Source: Sphingobium jiangsuense (GTDB lineage: Bacteria; Pseudomonadota; Alphaproteobacteria; Sphingomonadales; Sphingomonadaceae). From it: a DNA stretch of 64,000 nt. The notes below the pieces were generated by a model. The model did not search any database. It was given only the letters and a program-made list of their open reading frames with translations, and was not told where the DNA came from. The position numbers were made by a program, and so were the translations under genes. This document shows positions 46,066 to 53,468 of the stretch, piece by piece. Within the stretch, counting starts at the first letter, position 1. The number at the start of each line of letters is the position of its first letter. The DNA lies in assembly GCF_014196495.1 (NCBI RefSeq), contig NZ_JACIDT010000015.1:31065-95064 (forward strand), written 5' to 3'.

Positions 46066-46418
46066 TTTTTTTTAGCCTCTTGCGCGGGGGCGTAGCCGAT
46101 GAAGAGAGCGGCGATTATTGCCTTCGCGGTAATGTGGTGCTCAGCCAGCGCGTGACCATCGACGTAGTTCTCGATCAGGCTGTCGGCGCGGAGAGCGCCG
46201 ACTTCCACAGGCGCGCCGTTTACCTCACCCTTGCCGCCGCCGATGAGGCCCTGACGGATCGTTTCGACAACATCATGGATGCCCCAGCCTCCATGAACGA
46301 GGCGATGCTTTACGAGGTCTATAGGCCCCGCTTTTTCCTCGATCTCGCATATCCGCTTGATGGGGAGGCGGAATAGGTATTTGCCGTCTGCGAAGGGGAG
46401 CGCGATCTCGGTTTGCAT
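45984..46418 (-). CDS. Tail assembly chaperone, GTA gp10/DUF3356-like (zero-frame product)
   Basis: 144 residues. 'LPFADGKYLFRLPIKRICEI' followed by EEKAG at the start and 'AIIAALFIGYAPAQEAKKKA' later fit the gene-transfer-agent gp10 family found just before tape measure genes. The end is a basic and Ser/Thr-rich tail. It plays the role of lambda gpG. The KKK codons at 46065-46073 form a run of nine A residues that allows slippage. A CTACGGACGGC element is 34 bp upstream of the start. Confidence 0.82.
   Translation of the reverse strand: MQTEIALPFADGKYLFRLPIKRICEIEEKAGPIDLVKHRLVHGGWGIHDVVETIRQGLIGGGKGEVNGAPVEVGALRADSLIENYVDGHALAEHHITAKAIIAALFIGYAPAQEAKKKAPVKRRGRKGSTGASSSTTSELSDSD
46065..46073 (-). 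promoter_or_regulatory. A9 slippery site for -1 ribosomal frameshifting
   Basis: Nine consecutive A residues (minus strand) encode AAA-AAA-AAA in frame 0. Slipping back one base connects the gp10-like frame with the downstream -1 open frame. Position before the tape measure gene is where tailed phages have this device. Confidence 0.75.
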
Positions 46419-46451
46419 AGGCCGGAGCGTGGCTCTATGGCGGGGGTGTCT

Positions 46452-46462
46452 CTACGGACGGC
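46452..46462 (-). promoter_or_regulatory. Start-associated repeat, copy 2
   Basis: CTACGGACGGC; 34 bp from the tail chaperone start codon at 46418. The surrounding CTCTACGGACGGCGGC is identical to copy 1. Confidence 0.6.
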
Positions 46463-46564
46463 GGCAGGAGGGCGCCAAGCGGTGTCGCCCACCTGTTCAA
46501 AAGCAGTGGCGGCATCTATGAGTTGGGCAAGCGCAACGATGCGAATCACATAAGGGTATAGATT

Positions 46565-47914
46565 TTGTCTGGTAGATTGGTGGGTTACGCTAAAAATCTG
46601 CGAATGCGCCTGCGTCGCGCCGTGTTTGAGCGGATGCTGACCGTGACCTATCCCTTGGCTGAACTCGAAGAATATGCGGCCGCACAGGCCATTCCGGTTA
46701 AGCGGCTGGCCCCTGCGTCCATGACGCACGGTCCAGCGCCAGTCTTTCTCCGCGACGATGATCTCTGCGACATTTCTGGATATGAGGGCCTTGCTCCATC
46801 GCCAGAAATCAACCTGTTCGAACTGAACAACGCGATTGCCATTGGCCGCACAGAGTTCATCCTGAAGGGTGGCAAGGCGCTATATCCCCGCGTCATCGAT
46901 CCGGCGACCGATGCATTTATGATGGAATTGGAAAACCGGGGGAAAGTGGACCTCAAGGCGGCAAGGGTGAGTATTTTCCCGCGAAAAGCCATCCTTCGAG
47001 AAAAGCGCGCTATCAGCCTGTTGGGGCAGTGCAACGGCAACTATGCCCATTGGGTTACGGAAGTGCTGGCCCGGTTTGTCCTTGTTGATGACATTCCTGA
47101 GTTCAAGGGCTGGCCCCTGCTTGTGGATCATCCAATCCACGAAAAGCTCCTTGATGCGCTCGATTTCCTAAATGTTTCGAGGCGGCGCATTATCGAAGTC
47201 CGGCAATACCAAAGGGTGGAGGTGGAGCATCTCGTTTATATCAGCCCGCCTAGCATGACGCCACCCGATACGCGAGAGTTCTTCGAGACTGGCCAGCTCG
47301 CGCCACCACGCGTTGAGCAGTTTCATTTCTCTCAACCAGCCTTGGCGAAGCTGCGCGAACGGGCGGGAACTATGGCCCAGGATTGCCTTGTGTCAGCCGG
47401 GACCGATTTCCCGTTTATGGCCCATAGAAAGATATTCCTGCAACGGGCAGCATGGTCCACTGGAAACGGGCGGCTTCTGCGCAATGCTGATGTGGTCGAG
47501 GAAGCCCTTCGGGAAATGGACTTCGAAGGGGTTCAGATTGCTGACTATTCATTCGAAGGACAGGTGTTGACCGCAAGGCAAGCCAAGATCGTGGTATCTC
47601 CGATCGGCGCAGCCATTAGCAATCTCGTCTTCCGCGAACCCGGCTGCATCGCGATCATCCTGACGCCGCATTACGAGCGGGCGACCTTCTATTATTTTGC
47701 CAATCTCATGGCCGCGCTTGGGCACCATGTGATATTTGTTCTCGGCCCGCAGACCCGGCATGGTAGCGGCAATATCTACAATCGCGATTTTCGGGTTAGC
47801 ATCCGCCTCTTGAGGCAGGCCATCTTGAAGGCCAGCGAGATTGAGCACGATCAGAAGATCAAAAGACAAATGCCTTCCGTCGCAGCTCCCGCGCTTCGGG
47901 TGGTAGGAGAATAG
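46565..47914 (+). CDS. GT61-family glycosyltransferase (lysogenic conversion moron)
   Basis: 449 residues, opposite in strand to all flanking tail genes. The GT61/DUF563 pattern is clear: 'GQCNGNYAHWVTEVLARFVL' in the centre and 'IVVSPIGAAISNLVFREPGC' near the C-terminus. Such enzymes add sugars to polysaccharides or LPS. The likely start is TTG 46565, with an AAGGG site about 10 bp upstream; ATG 46604 and 46634 are alternatives. Lower GC than its neighbours suggests separate acquisition. Probably expressed in the lysogen. Confidence 0.8.
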   Translation: MSGRLVGYAKNLRMRLRRAVFERMLTVTYPLAELEEYAAAQAIPVKRLAPASMTHGPAPVFLRDDDLCDISGYEGLAPSPEINLFELNNAIAIGRTEFILKGGKALYPRVIDPATDAFMMELENRGKVDLKAARVSIFPRKAILREKRAISLLGQCNGNYAHWVTEVLARFVLVDDIPEFKGWPLLVDHPIHEKLLDALDFLNVSRRRIIEVRQYQRVEVEHLVYISPPSMTPPDTREFFETGQLAPPRVEQFHFSQPALAKLRERAGTMAQDCLVSAGTDFPFMAHRKIFLQRAAWSTGNGRLLRNADVVEEALREMDFEGVQIADYSFEGQVLTARQAKIVVSPIGAAISNLVFREPGCIAIILTPHYERATFYYFANLMAALGHHVIFVLGPQTRHGSGNIYNRDFRVSIRLLRQAILKASEIEHDQKIKRQMPSVAAPALRVVGE

Positions 47915-47916
47915 CA

Positions 47917-48096
47917 ATGCGGCTTGTCGGCACCATCGATATGGCGGAAATCATGGAGTTAGAGCGATCCGGCCTTTCGACCGAGCAAGCAATCGACCTT
48001 GTTCGCGAGAAGGCAAAACTTGATCTTGGATGTGCTGGCGATGTGGTTGTGGAGCGCTCAGACCATCATACGGGGTTCGACATCATCGCTATCTAG
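47917..48096 (+). CDS. Small protein encoded after the glycosyltransferase
   Basis: 59 residues: 'MRLVGTIDMAEIMELERSGL' then 'TEQAIDLVREKAKLDLGCAG' and a C-terminal 'HHTGFDIIAI'. TAGGAGAATA just upstream gives a good ribosome site, 2 bp after the GT61 stop. Not recognised; part of the same moron. Confidence 0.6.
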   Translation: MRLVGTIDMAEIMELERSGLSTEQAIDLVREKAKLDLGCAGDVVVERSDHHTGFDIIAI

Positions 48097-48146
48097 GACT
48101 TGATGAGGCGGCAGCCCAGCCCAAGCCGCCATCCCTCTCTCGCCGG

Positions 48147-48599
48147 TCAGCTACTCGCAACGAAATTCAACTTGCCTGCCCCAGAAATCGTGATGCTGAT
48201 CTGCACATATTCGCCGTTCGTGCCGGTCTGGTTGAAGTCGGTGATGAAGCCCGGCCCCTGATAATAGCCGTCAATGACCTGATCGGCGGGCTTTTCGTCA
48301 TACATAAAACGGAAATTGATCGGGTCGCCGGTTTCAAATGCGGTCTGAATCGTCGCCAATAGAGGCCGGTGCAGCAGGCCAGAACCGCTGATCGTCCAGT
48401 CGGCGGCCCCCGCATCGCGAACGGTGATCGGGATGGCATCGGGGTCGGCGCAGTCCCAATCGGTCGTGTCCGAGGTCGCGCGGGTCTGTTGCAGGCCCTT
48501 GGTGTTGATGCCACAAAAATTGGTGAAGGTTTCGGGTGTCGCGCCATCGCCCATAGCGATGTAGACGCGCGTGGATTTCAACTTGTCGGTATAGGCCAT
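48147..48599 (-). CDS. Major tail tube protein
   Basis: 150 residues. 'KSTRVYIAMGDGATPETFTN' followed by the beta-rich 'DGYYQGPGFITDFNQTGTNG' and 'VQISITISGAGKLNF' matches lambda V/TP901-type tail tube subunits. It lies between DUF3168 and the tail chaperone genes, the usual order. A hairpin covers its ribosome site (see below). Confidence 0.82.
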   Translation of the reverse strand: MAYTDKLKSTRVYIAMGDGATPETFTNFCGINTKGLQQTRATSDTTDWDCADPDAIPITVRDAGAADWTISGSGLLHRPLLATIQTAFETGDPINFRFMYDEKPADQVIDGYYQGPGFITDFNQTGTNGEYVQISITISGAGKLNFVASS

Positions 48600-48607
48600 T
48601 CGAACAG

Positions 48608-48626
48608 CTCCGCGAGGTTTGCGGAG
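48608..48626 (-). promoter_or_regulatory. Hairpin covering the tail-tube ribosome-binding site
   Basis: In the mRNA sense CTCCGC, 7-nt loop, GCGGAG form a 6-bp stem ending 8 nt before the ATG at 48599. The 3' arm contains GGAG, the only Shine-Dalgarno-like sequence. Structure could limit initiation or stabilise the message; this is inference. Confidence 0.45.
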
Positions 48627-48652
48627 AGACTATGAATGGAGGGAAGCCGCCT

Positions 48653-48663
48653 CTACGGACGGC
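48653..48663 (-). promoter_or_regulatory. Start-associated repeat, copy 3
   Basis: CTACGGACGGC just after the DUF3168 stop. It is 54 bp from the tail-tube start, 20 bp more than the other copies; the extra length matches the RBS hairpin. Confidence 0.6.
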
Positions 48664-48665
48664 GA

Positions 48666-49097
48666 TCAGGTGGCAGAGGCGACTATCGAAACTACGCCGT
48701 GATAGGCATCGGCCTCGGCCCCATCCTCCATCACCTGCGAGAGCGTGACGGTGAAGCCGAGGGAAAGATCGTCAGCCAGAACAATGTCGAGGCCGTCGAG
48801 GACGCGGACGATTTCCTTGTTGATCTGATAGGTCCGGGCCTCCGGGTCGAGGATGGAGGCCGAGCCTTTGACGAACACATGCACAGCGCCGGTCACATCG
48901 CCGCCGCCGCCACAGTCATAGCGTGTCGGGCTGTTCATCAGGACGCCGAGCTTGATAAACGGCCATGCGACATTGGCCGGTGTCTTGCTGGGATAGATCC
49001 GCCCGGCAGGAACGAGCGCCGTCAATGCGGCGTCCGCCTTGAAGGCGGCGATAACCGCGCCGCGAACAGACAGACTCGCGTCAATTGTCGTTGTCAT
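48666..49097 (-). CDS. Tail completion/terminator protein, DUF3168 family
   Basis: 143 residues. 'LSVRGAVIAAFKADAALTAL' then 'AGRIYPSKTPANVAWPFIKL' and 'GAVHVFVKGSASILDPEART' are the standard DUF3168 (gpU-like) features. These proteins cap the tail at the head end. ATG overlaps the previous stop (ATGA). Confidence 0.85.
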   Translation of the reverse strand: MTTTIDASLSVRGAVIAAFKADAALTALVPAGRIYPSKTPANVAWPFIKLGVLMNSPTRYDCGGGGDVTGAVHVFVKGSASILDPEARTYQINKEIVRVLDGLDIVLADDLSLGFTVTLSQVMEDGAEADAYHGVVSIVASAT

Positions 49098-49251
49098 TGA
49101 GCATCGCCTTCCAGCCTATCGCCAGCGCCGGGATCACCAGAAACAGGCACGTCTCCGCTATCTCGTCCTCGTATTCTTCGGGCGCGTTGAGGCTTAGGCG
49201 ATCGATTATCAGTCCCGCCCATATCGCCAGATCGTCCAGAAATTTGCTCAT
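49081..49251 (-). CDS. Small hydrophobic protein overlapping two genes
   Basis: 56 residues: 'MSKFLDDLAIWAGLIIDRLS' then 'ETCLFLVIPALAIGWKAML'. It has two hydrophobic segments and natural protein composition. AAGG lies about 9 bp before ATG 49251. It lies almost entirely inside the 112-residue frame 49094-49432. Which of the two is expressed in the shared part, or both, is unclear. Confidence 0.5.
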   Translation of the reverse strand: MSKFLDDLAIWAGLIIDRLSLNAPEEYEDEIAETCLFLVIPALAIGWKAMLNDNDN

Positions 49252-49432
49252 CCGAATCGGCCTTAGCACGGACAGGCGCGAGGATGGCAGCGCGTTTACC
49301 AAGAGCAGCTTCCGCGACTTCCGGCTTGACGCGGCCTTCCCAACCCTTCGGGAAGAGCGTGGCGGCGCGGTTTGACCATCGGTGGTTATAGTCGCGCAGG
49401 AAGACCAGCTTGGGATAGCGGGATGTGGTCAT
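49094..49432 (-). CDS. Phage connector-region protein, unknown
   Basis: 112 residues. The first about 55 ('YPKLVFLRDYNHRWSNRAAT' then LFPKGWEGRVKPE) look like a real protein. The last 50 are Arg/Gly/Asp/Ser-rich and coincide with another frame. Both ends fit ATGA overlaps with neighbours, which favours translation to 49094. Function unknown. Confidence 0.6.
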   Translation of the reverse strand: MTTSRYPKLVFLRDYNHRWSNRAATLFPKGWEGRVKPEVAEAALGKRAAILAPVRAKADSDEQISGRSGDMGGTDNRSPKPQRARRIRGRDSGDVPVSGDPGAGDRLEGDAQ

Positions 49433-49956
49433 AGGGTGCCTCCGTTCGCGACTTTTTTGACGGCTGCGGCGACCAGCTTTTGCGCCTTCGGTCGTGTTTT
49501 CTGGGCAGCGGGGCGCATGTAGGGGCGCTCAGGCAGGGTGATTTGATGCGGCTTTGTTTTCGGCAGCCTGCCCGCGTGCGGACTACTCTTGCTGACCGGG
49601 ATAAACTCGCCGTTCTTGATGAAATAGGGCTGCCCTCCGGGATTATTGACAGTCCCACCGAACTCTTGAATCGCGGCATAGCGCGCGTTCGCGGACACCT
49701 CGGCGGCAAGCGGCCCTGTCATAACGCTCTCGATAGAATCGGCGAGGCCGCCGAGGTCATTATTCGGAGGCGTTCCGGGCGCGCTTGGCCGGTGCTGGCC
49801 CTTCGCGGCAGTCGAGCCTGTCGTGATGCTGATTTGCGCGGCTTTCTCCATAATTTCTGAGGCGGTCTTTATCGCCTTCCCGACTTCGCGGATCATCTGC
49901 GGCCCCCGAATGCGCTTGAGGCGGGCTTTGTGCGCTTTCATCCCTGCGATTTTCAT
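49429..49956 (-). CDS. HK97 gp10-like head-tail/tail protein
   Basis: 175 residues. A basic N-terminal helix, then 'TGSTAAKGQHRPSAPGTPPN' and 'VSANARYAAIQEFGGTVNNP' followed by 'LPERPYMRPAAQK' are the signature of the HK97 gp10/putative neck protein family. It helps join the tail to the head. Overlaps both neighbours by 4 bp. Confidence 0.85.
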   Translation of the reverse strand: MKIAGMKAHKARLKRIRGPQMIREVGKAIKTASEIMEKAAQISITTGSTAAKGQHRPSAPGTPPNNDLGGLADSIESVMTGPLAAEVSANARYAAIQEFGGTVNNPGGQPYFIKNGEFIPVSKSSPHAGRLPKTKPHQITLPERPYMRPAAQKTRPKAQKLVAAAVKKVANGGTL

Positions 49957-50360
49957 GAGCCAGCACTTTCATCAGGATCACCGCCATCAGGCACGGCAGC
50001 CAGACGCCCGCGACAAATCCAGTGCGACGAGGCGGCGTCCAGATCGGCGCTTTGCACCATCCACCGCCTGCCAGCCCCGTCGCTGATCTCCATGTCGGTG
50101 GTGATCGTCGCGGCCAGCCCATGCGCCAGCACGATCAGCATCACATCACCATCCACATAGCCCGGAGACTGCTTCATGGACCACGAGCATGCATCGCGCT
50201 GAACCTTGATCGGCAGGCTCACTCCGCCGGAATAGCCGACGATGTTGCCGGACTGGTCATAGACCGGGTTCGTGCCATCGCGATGCAATGTGCCATCGAG
50301 ATACAGGCCCGACAAAGCGGCCCCGAATATCGCCGATATGCCGCCGTCAAGAAACCCCAT
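49953..50360 (-). CDS. Probable head-tail joining protein
   Basis: 135 residues. Residues 40-130 read 'VQRDACSWSMKQSPGYVDGD' and 'ISDGAGRRWMVQSADLDAAS', a beta-rich pattern of connector proteins preceding gp10. Assigned by neighbourhood (DUF4054 before, gp10 after). Confidence 0.65.
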   Translation of the reverse strand: MGFLDGGISAIFGAALSGLYLDGTLHRDGTNPVYDQSGNIVGYSGGVSLPIKVQRDACSWSMKQSPGYVDGDVMLIVLAHGLAATITTDMEISDGAGRRWMVQSADLDAASSHWICRGRLAAVPDGGDPDESAGS

Positions 50361-50368
50361 GCATCACC

Positions 50369-50809
50369 TCACCAGATCGGCCCGGAGCGGTAATAGCCGC
50401 CCGCGCAGGGGATGGTGCCGGTTCCCGTCACACGCGGCCCGGCAACGCACACCTTGAGCATCGGCCAAACGCGCTGACCATAGGACGTTGCCGCCCATTC
50501 CCCGCCGTCGCTGGAACTCGCGTCGTCGGCCCGCTCAAGCTCGATCGTGCCAGACTTGATGCGCCGGAAGCCGGACGCACCTTGCGCCGCCATCTCGCTT
50601 TCCGCGCCTGCGCCGATCCCTGCGAGCGCCAGATAATGCGCCGTCGCCAGCATCGTCGCGAGGTCCATTTGTGCGCCAAGACACCCCTCCATCGGCCCCG
50701 TCACAAGCGCCGCCTGCGCCGACCAGAATGCATATGCGTCATCCGTCACAGCCGCGAAGGATGGAAAGATCGCGATGAAATCGGCCTTGGAGGGCGGGGT
50801 ATAGGTCAC
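50369..50809 (-). CDS. DUF4054 head-tail connector
   Basis: 146 residues. 'DFIAIFPSFAAVTDDAYAFW' at the start, 'MLATAHYLALAGIGAG' in the middle, and 'SYGQRVWPMLKVCVAGPRVT' at the end match DUF4054, an adaptor family of tailed phages (gp6-like role). Confidence 0.85.
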   Translation of the reverse strand: MTYTPPSKADFIAIFPSFAAVTDDAYAFWSAQAALVTGPMEGCLGAQMDLATMLATAHYLALAGIGAGAESEMAAQGASGFRRIKSGTIELERADDASSSDGGEWAATSYGQRVWPMLKVCVAGPRVTGTGTIPCAGGYYRSGPIW

Positions 50810-50810
50810 G

Positions 50811-51071
50811 TCAGATCACCAGATAGCATTTGGTCGGCCCGCTCATCGCTGTGATCTTGAGCGGGATAACCGGCAGGCAAGCGAGACCGACGACAGGAAA
50901 GGCAGAAACGGTCGTCTCGTCCTGATTGGTCAGGTCTGCCGTCCCGTCATTGTTGAAGATGACGGCGCGAGTTTCGGGCGGGAGCGCGGTCGCCCCCGGC
51001 GTCCATTCCATAATTTTCGAGCCGAATTGATAGGGATTTGTCTCGCGATCGATTGCGAATTTGTCAGCCAT
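50811..51071 (-). CDS. Small structural protein, spike-base-like
   Basis: 86 residues, one beta domain: 'WTPGATALPPETRAVIFNND' then 'PVVGLACLPVIPLKITAMSG'. The pattern (LP-x-x-TRA ... G-x-x-LP-x-x) recalls the head-spike base protein of gene transfer agents (Rcc01079-type). This is a weak, memory-based match. It overlaps the next gene upstream by 8 bp. Confidence 0.55.
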   Translation of the reverse strand: MADKFAIDRETNPYQFGSKIMEWTPGATALPPETRAVIFNNDGTADLTNQDETTVSAFPVVGLACLPVIPLKITAMSGPTKCYLVI

Positions 51072-51354
51072 TGGTCGCCTCCAGCTTTTCGATCAGGGTT
51101 TCGCGCTTGGCGGCGGGGTGGGGCTTTTTCCCCGTCTCCTTCTCGACCAGATCGCGCAGTTCAGCATCGCTAAGCGCGTCAAATCCCGCAGCATCATGCA
51201 GCGCCTCGGAAACTTCAATGCCCGGTGACGCGCGCAGGAGCGCCGCATAGCTGTCAGTAAATTCTTCGGTGACGATTCCCATCGCCGGGAGGCGGACGCC
51301 GCCCTCCAGATCGTAAGGGCTGTTCGTCAGGTTTGTGATGGTGAGCTTGGGCAT
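51064..51354 (-). CDS. Hypothetical phage head-region protein
   Basis: 96 residues from ATG 51354. A beta-rich N-terminus ('MPKLTITNLTNSPYDLEGGV') leads to a helical C-terminus ('LSDAELRDLVEKETGKKP'). Similar small proteins are found after capsid genes in many Alphaproteobacteria phages; function unknown. Confidence 0.65.
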   Translation of the reverse strand: MPKLTITNLTNSPYDLEGGVRLPAMGIVTEEFTDSYAALLRASPGIEVSEALHDAAGFDALSDAELRDLVEKETGKKPHPAAKRETLIEKLEATNG

Positions 51355-51408
51355 GGCGGCCTCGTCAAGTCTTGGGCCGCCGCCTTGCCGGGAAGCGCCC
51401 CGGTTAAA

Positions 51409-51440
51409 GCGCCCCGCCGACAATCAAGCCAACGGGGCGC
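51409..51440 (-). terminator. Weak hairpin after the capsid gene
   Basis: On the minus strand GCGCCCCG and CGGGGCGC form a perfect 8-bp stem with a 16-nt loop, followed only by UUU. It may attenuate transcription past the highly expressed capsid gene. Confidence 0.4.
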
Positions 51441-51446
51441 AGTCTA

Positions 51447-52457
51447 TCAGGCGGGAGGCTGGCTGATGCCGTCGAGGTAGCGGAACGCCACAGTCGTCAG
51501 CAGTTCGATGCCGCCCGTGCGGAAAATGCCCGGAATGGTCCAATTCAACGGCCCATCCTGATAGACCGGCAGGAACTGGTGCGGCATCGGGAGATGCAGC
51601 TTCACATAGTCCTGATCGTTCTTGTAGGCGACCATGCGCCCGGTTCCGGCGGCATCACCAACCCCGGCGGCGCCAAGCTCGCGCACCGAGCGGATCGTCA
51701 GCGGACGGCCCGTGGTGAGCGTGTAGATATTGGTCCGCTGCACGAACGACAGGATCGTTTCCATCGTGGTCGCGCTGTAGGGAGTCGCCGCGATATAATT
51801 GAACGCTTCGACAGGGAGCAGGATCGTGTCCGCCATCTCCGTCTCGAAGCTGGCGAGCGCGATACCCTGAAGCGCAATGTTGATATCGCGGACGATCTGC
51901 GCCGGGGTCTTGATGCCGACACCCGACGAGTTGACCCAGTAGGTCGCGCTGCCAGTGCCATCGGCCGGCACAATCGACGTCGTGACGCCCGCATAGTTAG
52001 TGAGACCGCCGAGCCCCTTTTCAGCCGAACCGAACAAGGTTAGGTCGAACATGAACTTGGTATAGGCCAGACGTGCCGCCCGCGCCCGGCGATCCGGAAG
52101 GCTGGCGCCGACCTGAAAGGCGGTGTTCACCTCCTCGATGTTCCACTGATAGCCGATGGCCGCGAGTTGGAACGTCTTGGTCTGCACGTCCTGCGCAACA
52201 TCGGCGAGCGGGATATCCTTCGCATAACCCGACTGCCAGTTGGCGCGACCCGAAAGATCGGACGTGTAAGTCAGGATGCCGGGCGACCACGCCGGGCCGC
52301 TGGTGTCCACATAGACGAGACGACCGAAATCCCAATCGGGAAAGCGGGTTTCATAGACCGTCTGGTTGATCTTGAAGGACTGGGCCTGAATCAGCGAGAG
52401 CGCCTGTGCGTCGGTGAGCAAGCGCGCCCCGCCATTGTGACTGAAAGGTGCGTTCAT
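51447..52457 (-). CDS. Major capsid protein, DUF2184 family
   Basis: 336 residues. DUF2184 features include 'TRFPDWDFGRLVYVDTSGPA', 'AAIGYQWNIEEVNTAFQVGA' and 'YQDGPLNWTIPGIFRTGGIE'. This family contains the major capsid protein (HK97 fold) of a group of siphoviruses. Gene order (DUF2213, cement, DUF2184) supports this. Confidence 0.88.
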   Translation of the reverse strand: MNAPFSHNGGARLLTDAQALSLIQAQSFKINQTVYETRFPDWDFGRLVYVDTSGPAWSPGILTYTSDLSGRANWQSGYAKDIPLADVAQDVQTKTFQLAAIGYQWNIEEVNTAFQVGASLPDRRARAARLAYTKFMFDLTLFGSAEKGLGGLTNYAGVTTSIVPADGTGSATYWVNSSGVGIKTPAQIVRDINIALQGIALASFETEMADTILLPVEAFNYIAATPYSATTMETILSFVQRTNIYTLTTGRPLTIRSVRELGAAGVGDAAGTGRMVAYKNDQDYVKLHLPMPHQFLPVYQDGPLNWTIPGIFRTGGIELLTTVAFRYLDGISQPPA

Positions 52458-52461
52458 GTTC

Positions 52462-52935
52462 TTATGCTCCTGCGCTCAGAGAGGGAATGGGACGGCGATA
52501 GCGGACGGCGCCAACCTCGCCAGCGGAGCCGCTTTCCTCGAATTGTGCGCCGGGGATCGTCAGGACGGTCGAAGATGCATTCGCGCCGGTCCAGACCTTG
52601 TTGGTCACGTCGAACCGAGCCTGCGTGCCCTTGGTGACGTTCGCGCCCAGCATCACGCCAATGACGCCGACTTCGCAGATACCGACATTGTCGTACTGCT
52701 CGTAATTGTCGCCCGGTCGCGGAAGGCACAGGGATGCCTCAGTGATGCCGAGCACATTCTGAGCGGCGGCGGTCAGGGCCGCGCAACTATGATCGCCCGT
52801 CCCGGCGATTGCGGGGACGCCAAAGCCAAGCTGGCCCGAACCTTCCTTCGTGCGGGTGATCGTGTTCCATTCTTCCATGTTGACGCGACGGCCAACCTGA
52901 AACGCCTGAAGCGTATCGCGATATTGGATAGCCAT
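52462..52935 (-). CDS. Capsid cement/decoration protein (Gp24-like)
   Basis: 157 residues from ATG 52935, with GGAGG 8 bp upstream; the ATG overlaps the previous stop (TAATG). It is beta-rich and contains 'GDHSCAALTAAAQNVLGITE' and 'GVIGVMLGANVTKGTQARFD', as in structural cement proteins found between DUF2213 and DUF2184 genes. Confidence 0.8.
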   Translation of the reverse strand: MAIQYRDTLQAFQVGRRVNMEEWNTITRTKEGSGQLGFGVPAIAGTGDHSCAALTAAAQNVLGITEASLCLPRPGDNYEQYDNVGICEVGVIGVMLGANVTKGTQARFDVTNKVWTGANASSTVLTIPGAQFEESGSAGEVGAVRYRRPIPSLSAGA

Positions 52936-53468
52936 TACTGGTTCCTCCATGCGTTGAGGTCATCGACCGATTTGCTGAGAGCGGCGTCAGCCTGCGCGGC
53001 GGCGTCACCGACATTCACGATCCCGCCCCGGAAGGCATCGCGCACCGGATCGGCGGCCTTCGCGTCCTTCGACAGCACGGCGAACGACGCGGCAATCTGA
53101 TCGGCGGTCCAGTCCTTCGCCTGATCGCCCATCTTCGCGTCCACGACCGCTTTCATGATCGCGGCGGCGTCGGCGTCCTCGGCGAAAGTCACGCCGAGCG
53201 CCTTGGCTTTGTCGCACACCTGCGCATAAGCCTTCGCAGCGTCGCGCAGTTTGGCGGGCGTCAGCGCGCTATCTGCAACCTTCTGGTTGAGCGTGGCGAT
53301 TTCCGCGTCCTTGGCGGCGAGGGCGGTTGCCTGTTCGGCGACCTTCGCCTGCGCGTCGGTGAGCGCCTTTGCGCTATCCGACAGCTTCGTATTGAGAGCA
53401 TCGACAGCGATCCGAACGGCCTCACCGTTCGTCGCATCGACTTCGGCGTCGCCGATTCGGATTTTCAT
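52935..53468 (-). CDS. Nested in-frame scaffold protein (internal start of DUF2213 gene)
   Basis: An in-frame ATG at 53468 begins 'MKIRIGDAEVDATNGEAVRI', exactly where the protease domain ends. GGAGA lies about 8 bp upstream. Translation from it gives 177 residues of mostly coiled coil. Lambda C/Nu3 and related phages use the same nested arrangement. Confidence 0.6.
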   Translation of the reverse strand: MKIRIGDAEVDATNGEAVRIAVDALNTKLSDSAKALTDAQAKVAEQATALAAKDAEIATLNQKVADSALTPAKLRDAAKAYAQVCDKAKALGVTFAEDADAAAIMKAVVDAKMGDQAKDWTADQIAASFAVLSKDAKAADPVRDAFRGGIVNVGDAAAQADAALSKSVDDLNAWRNQ

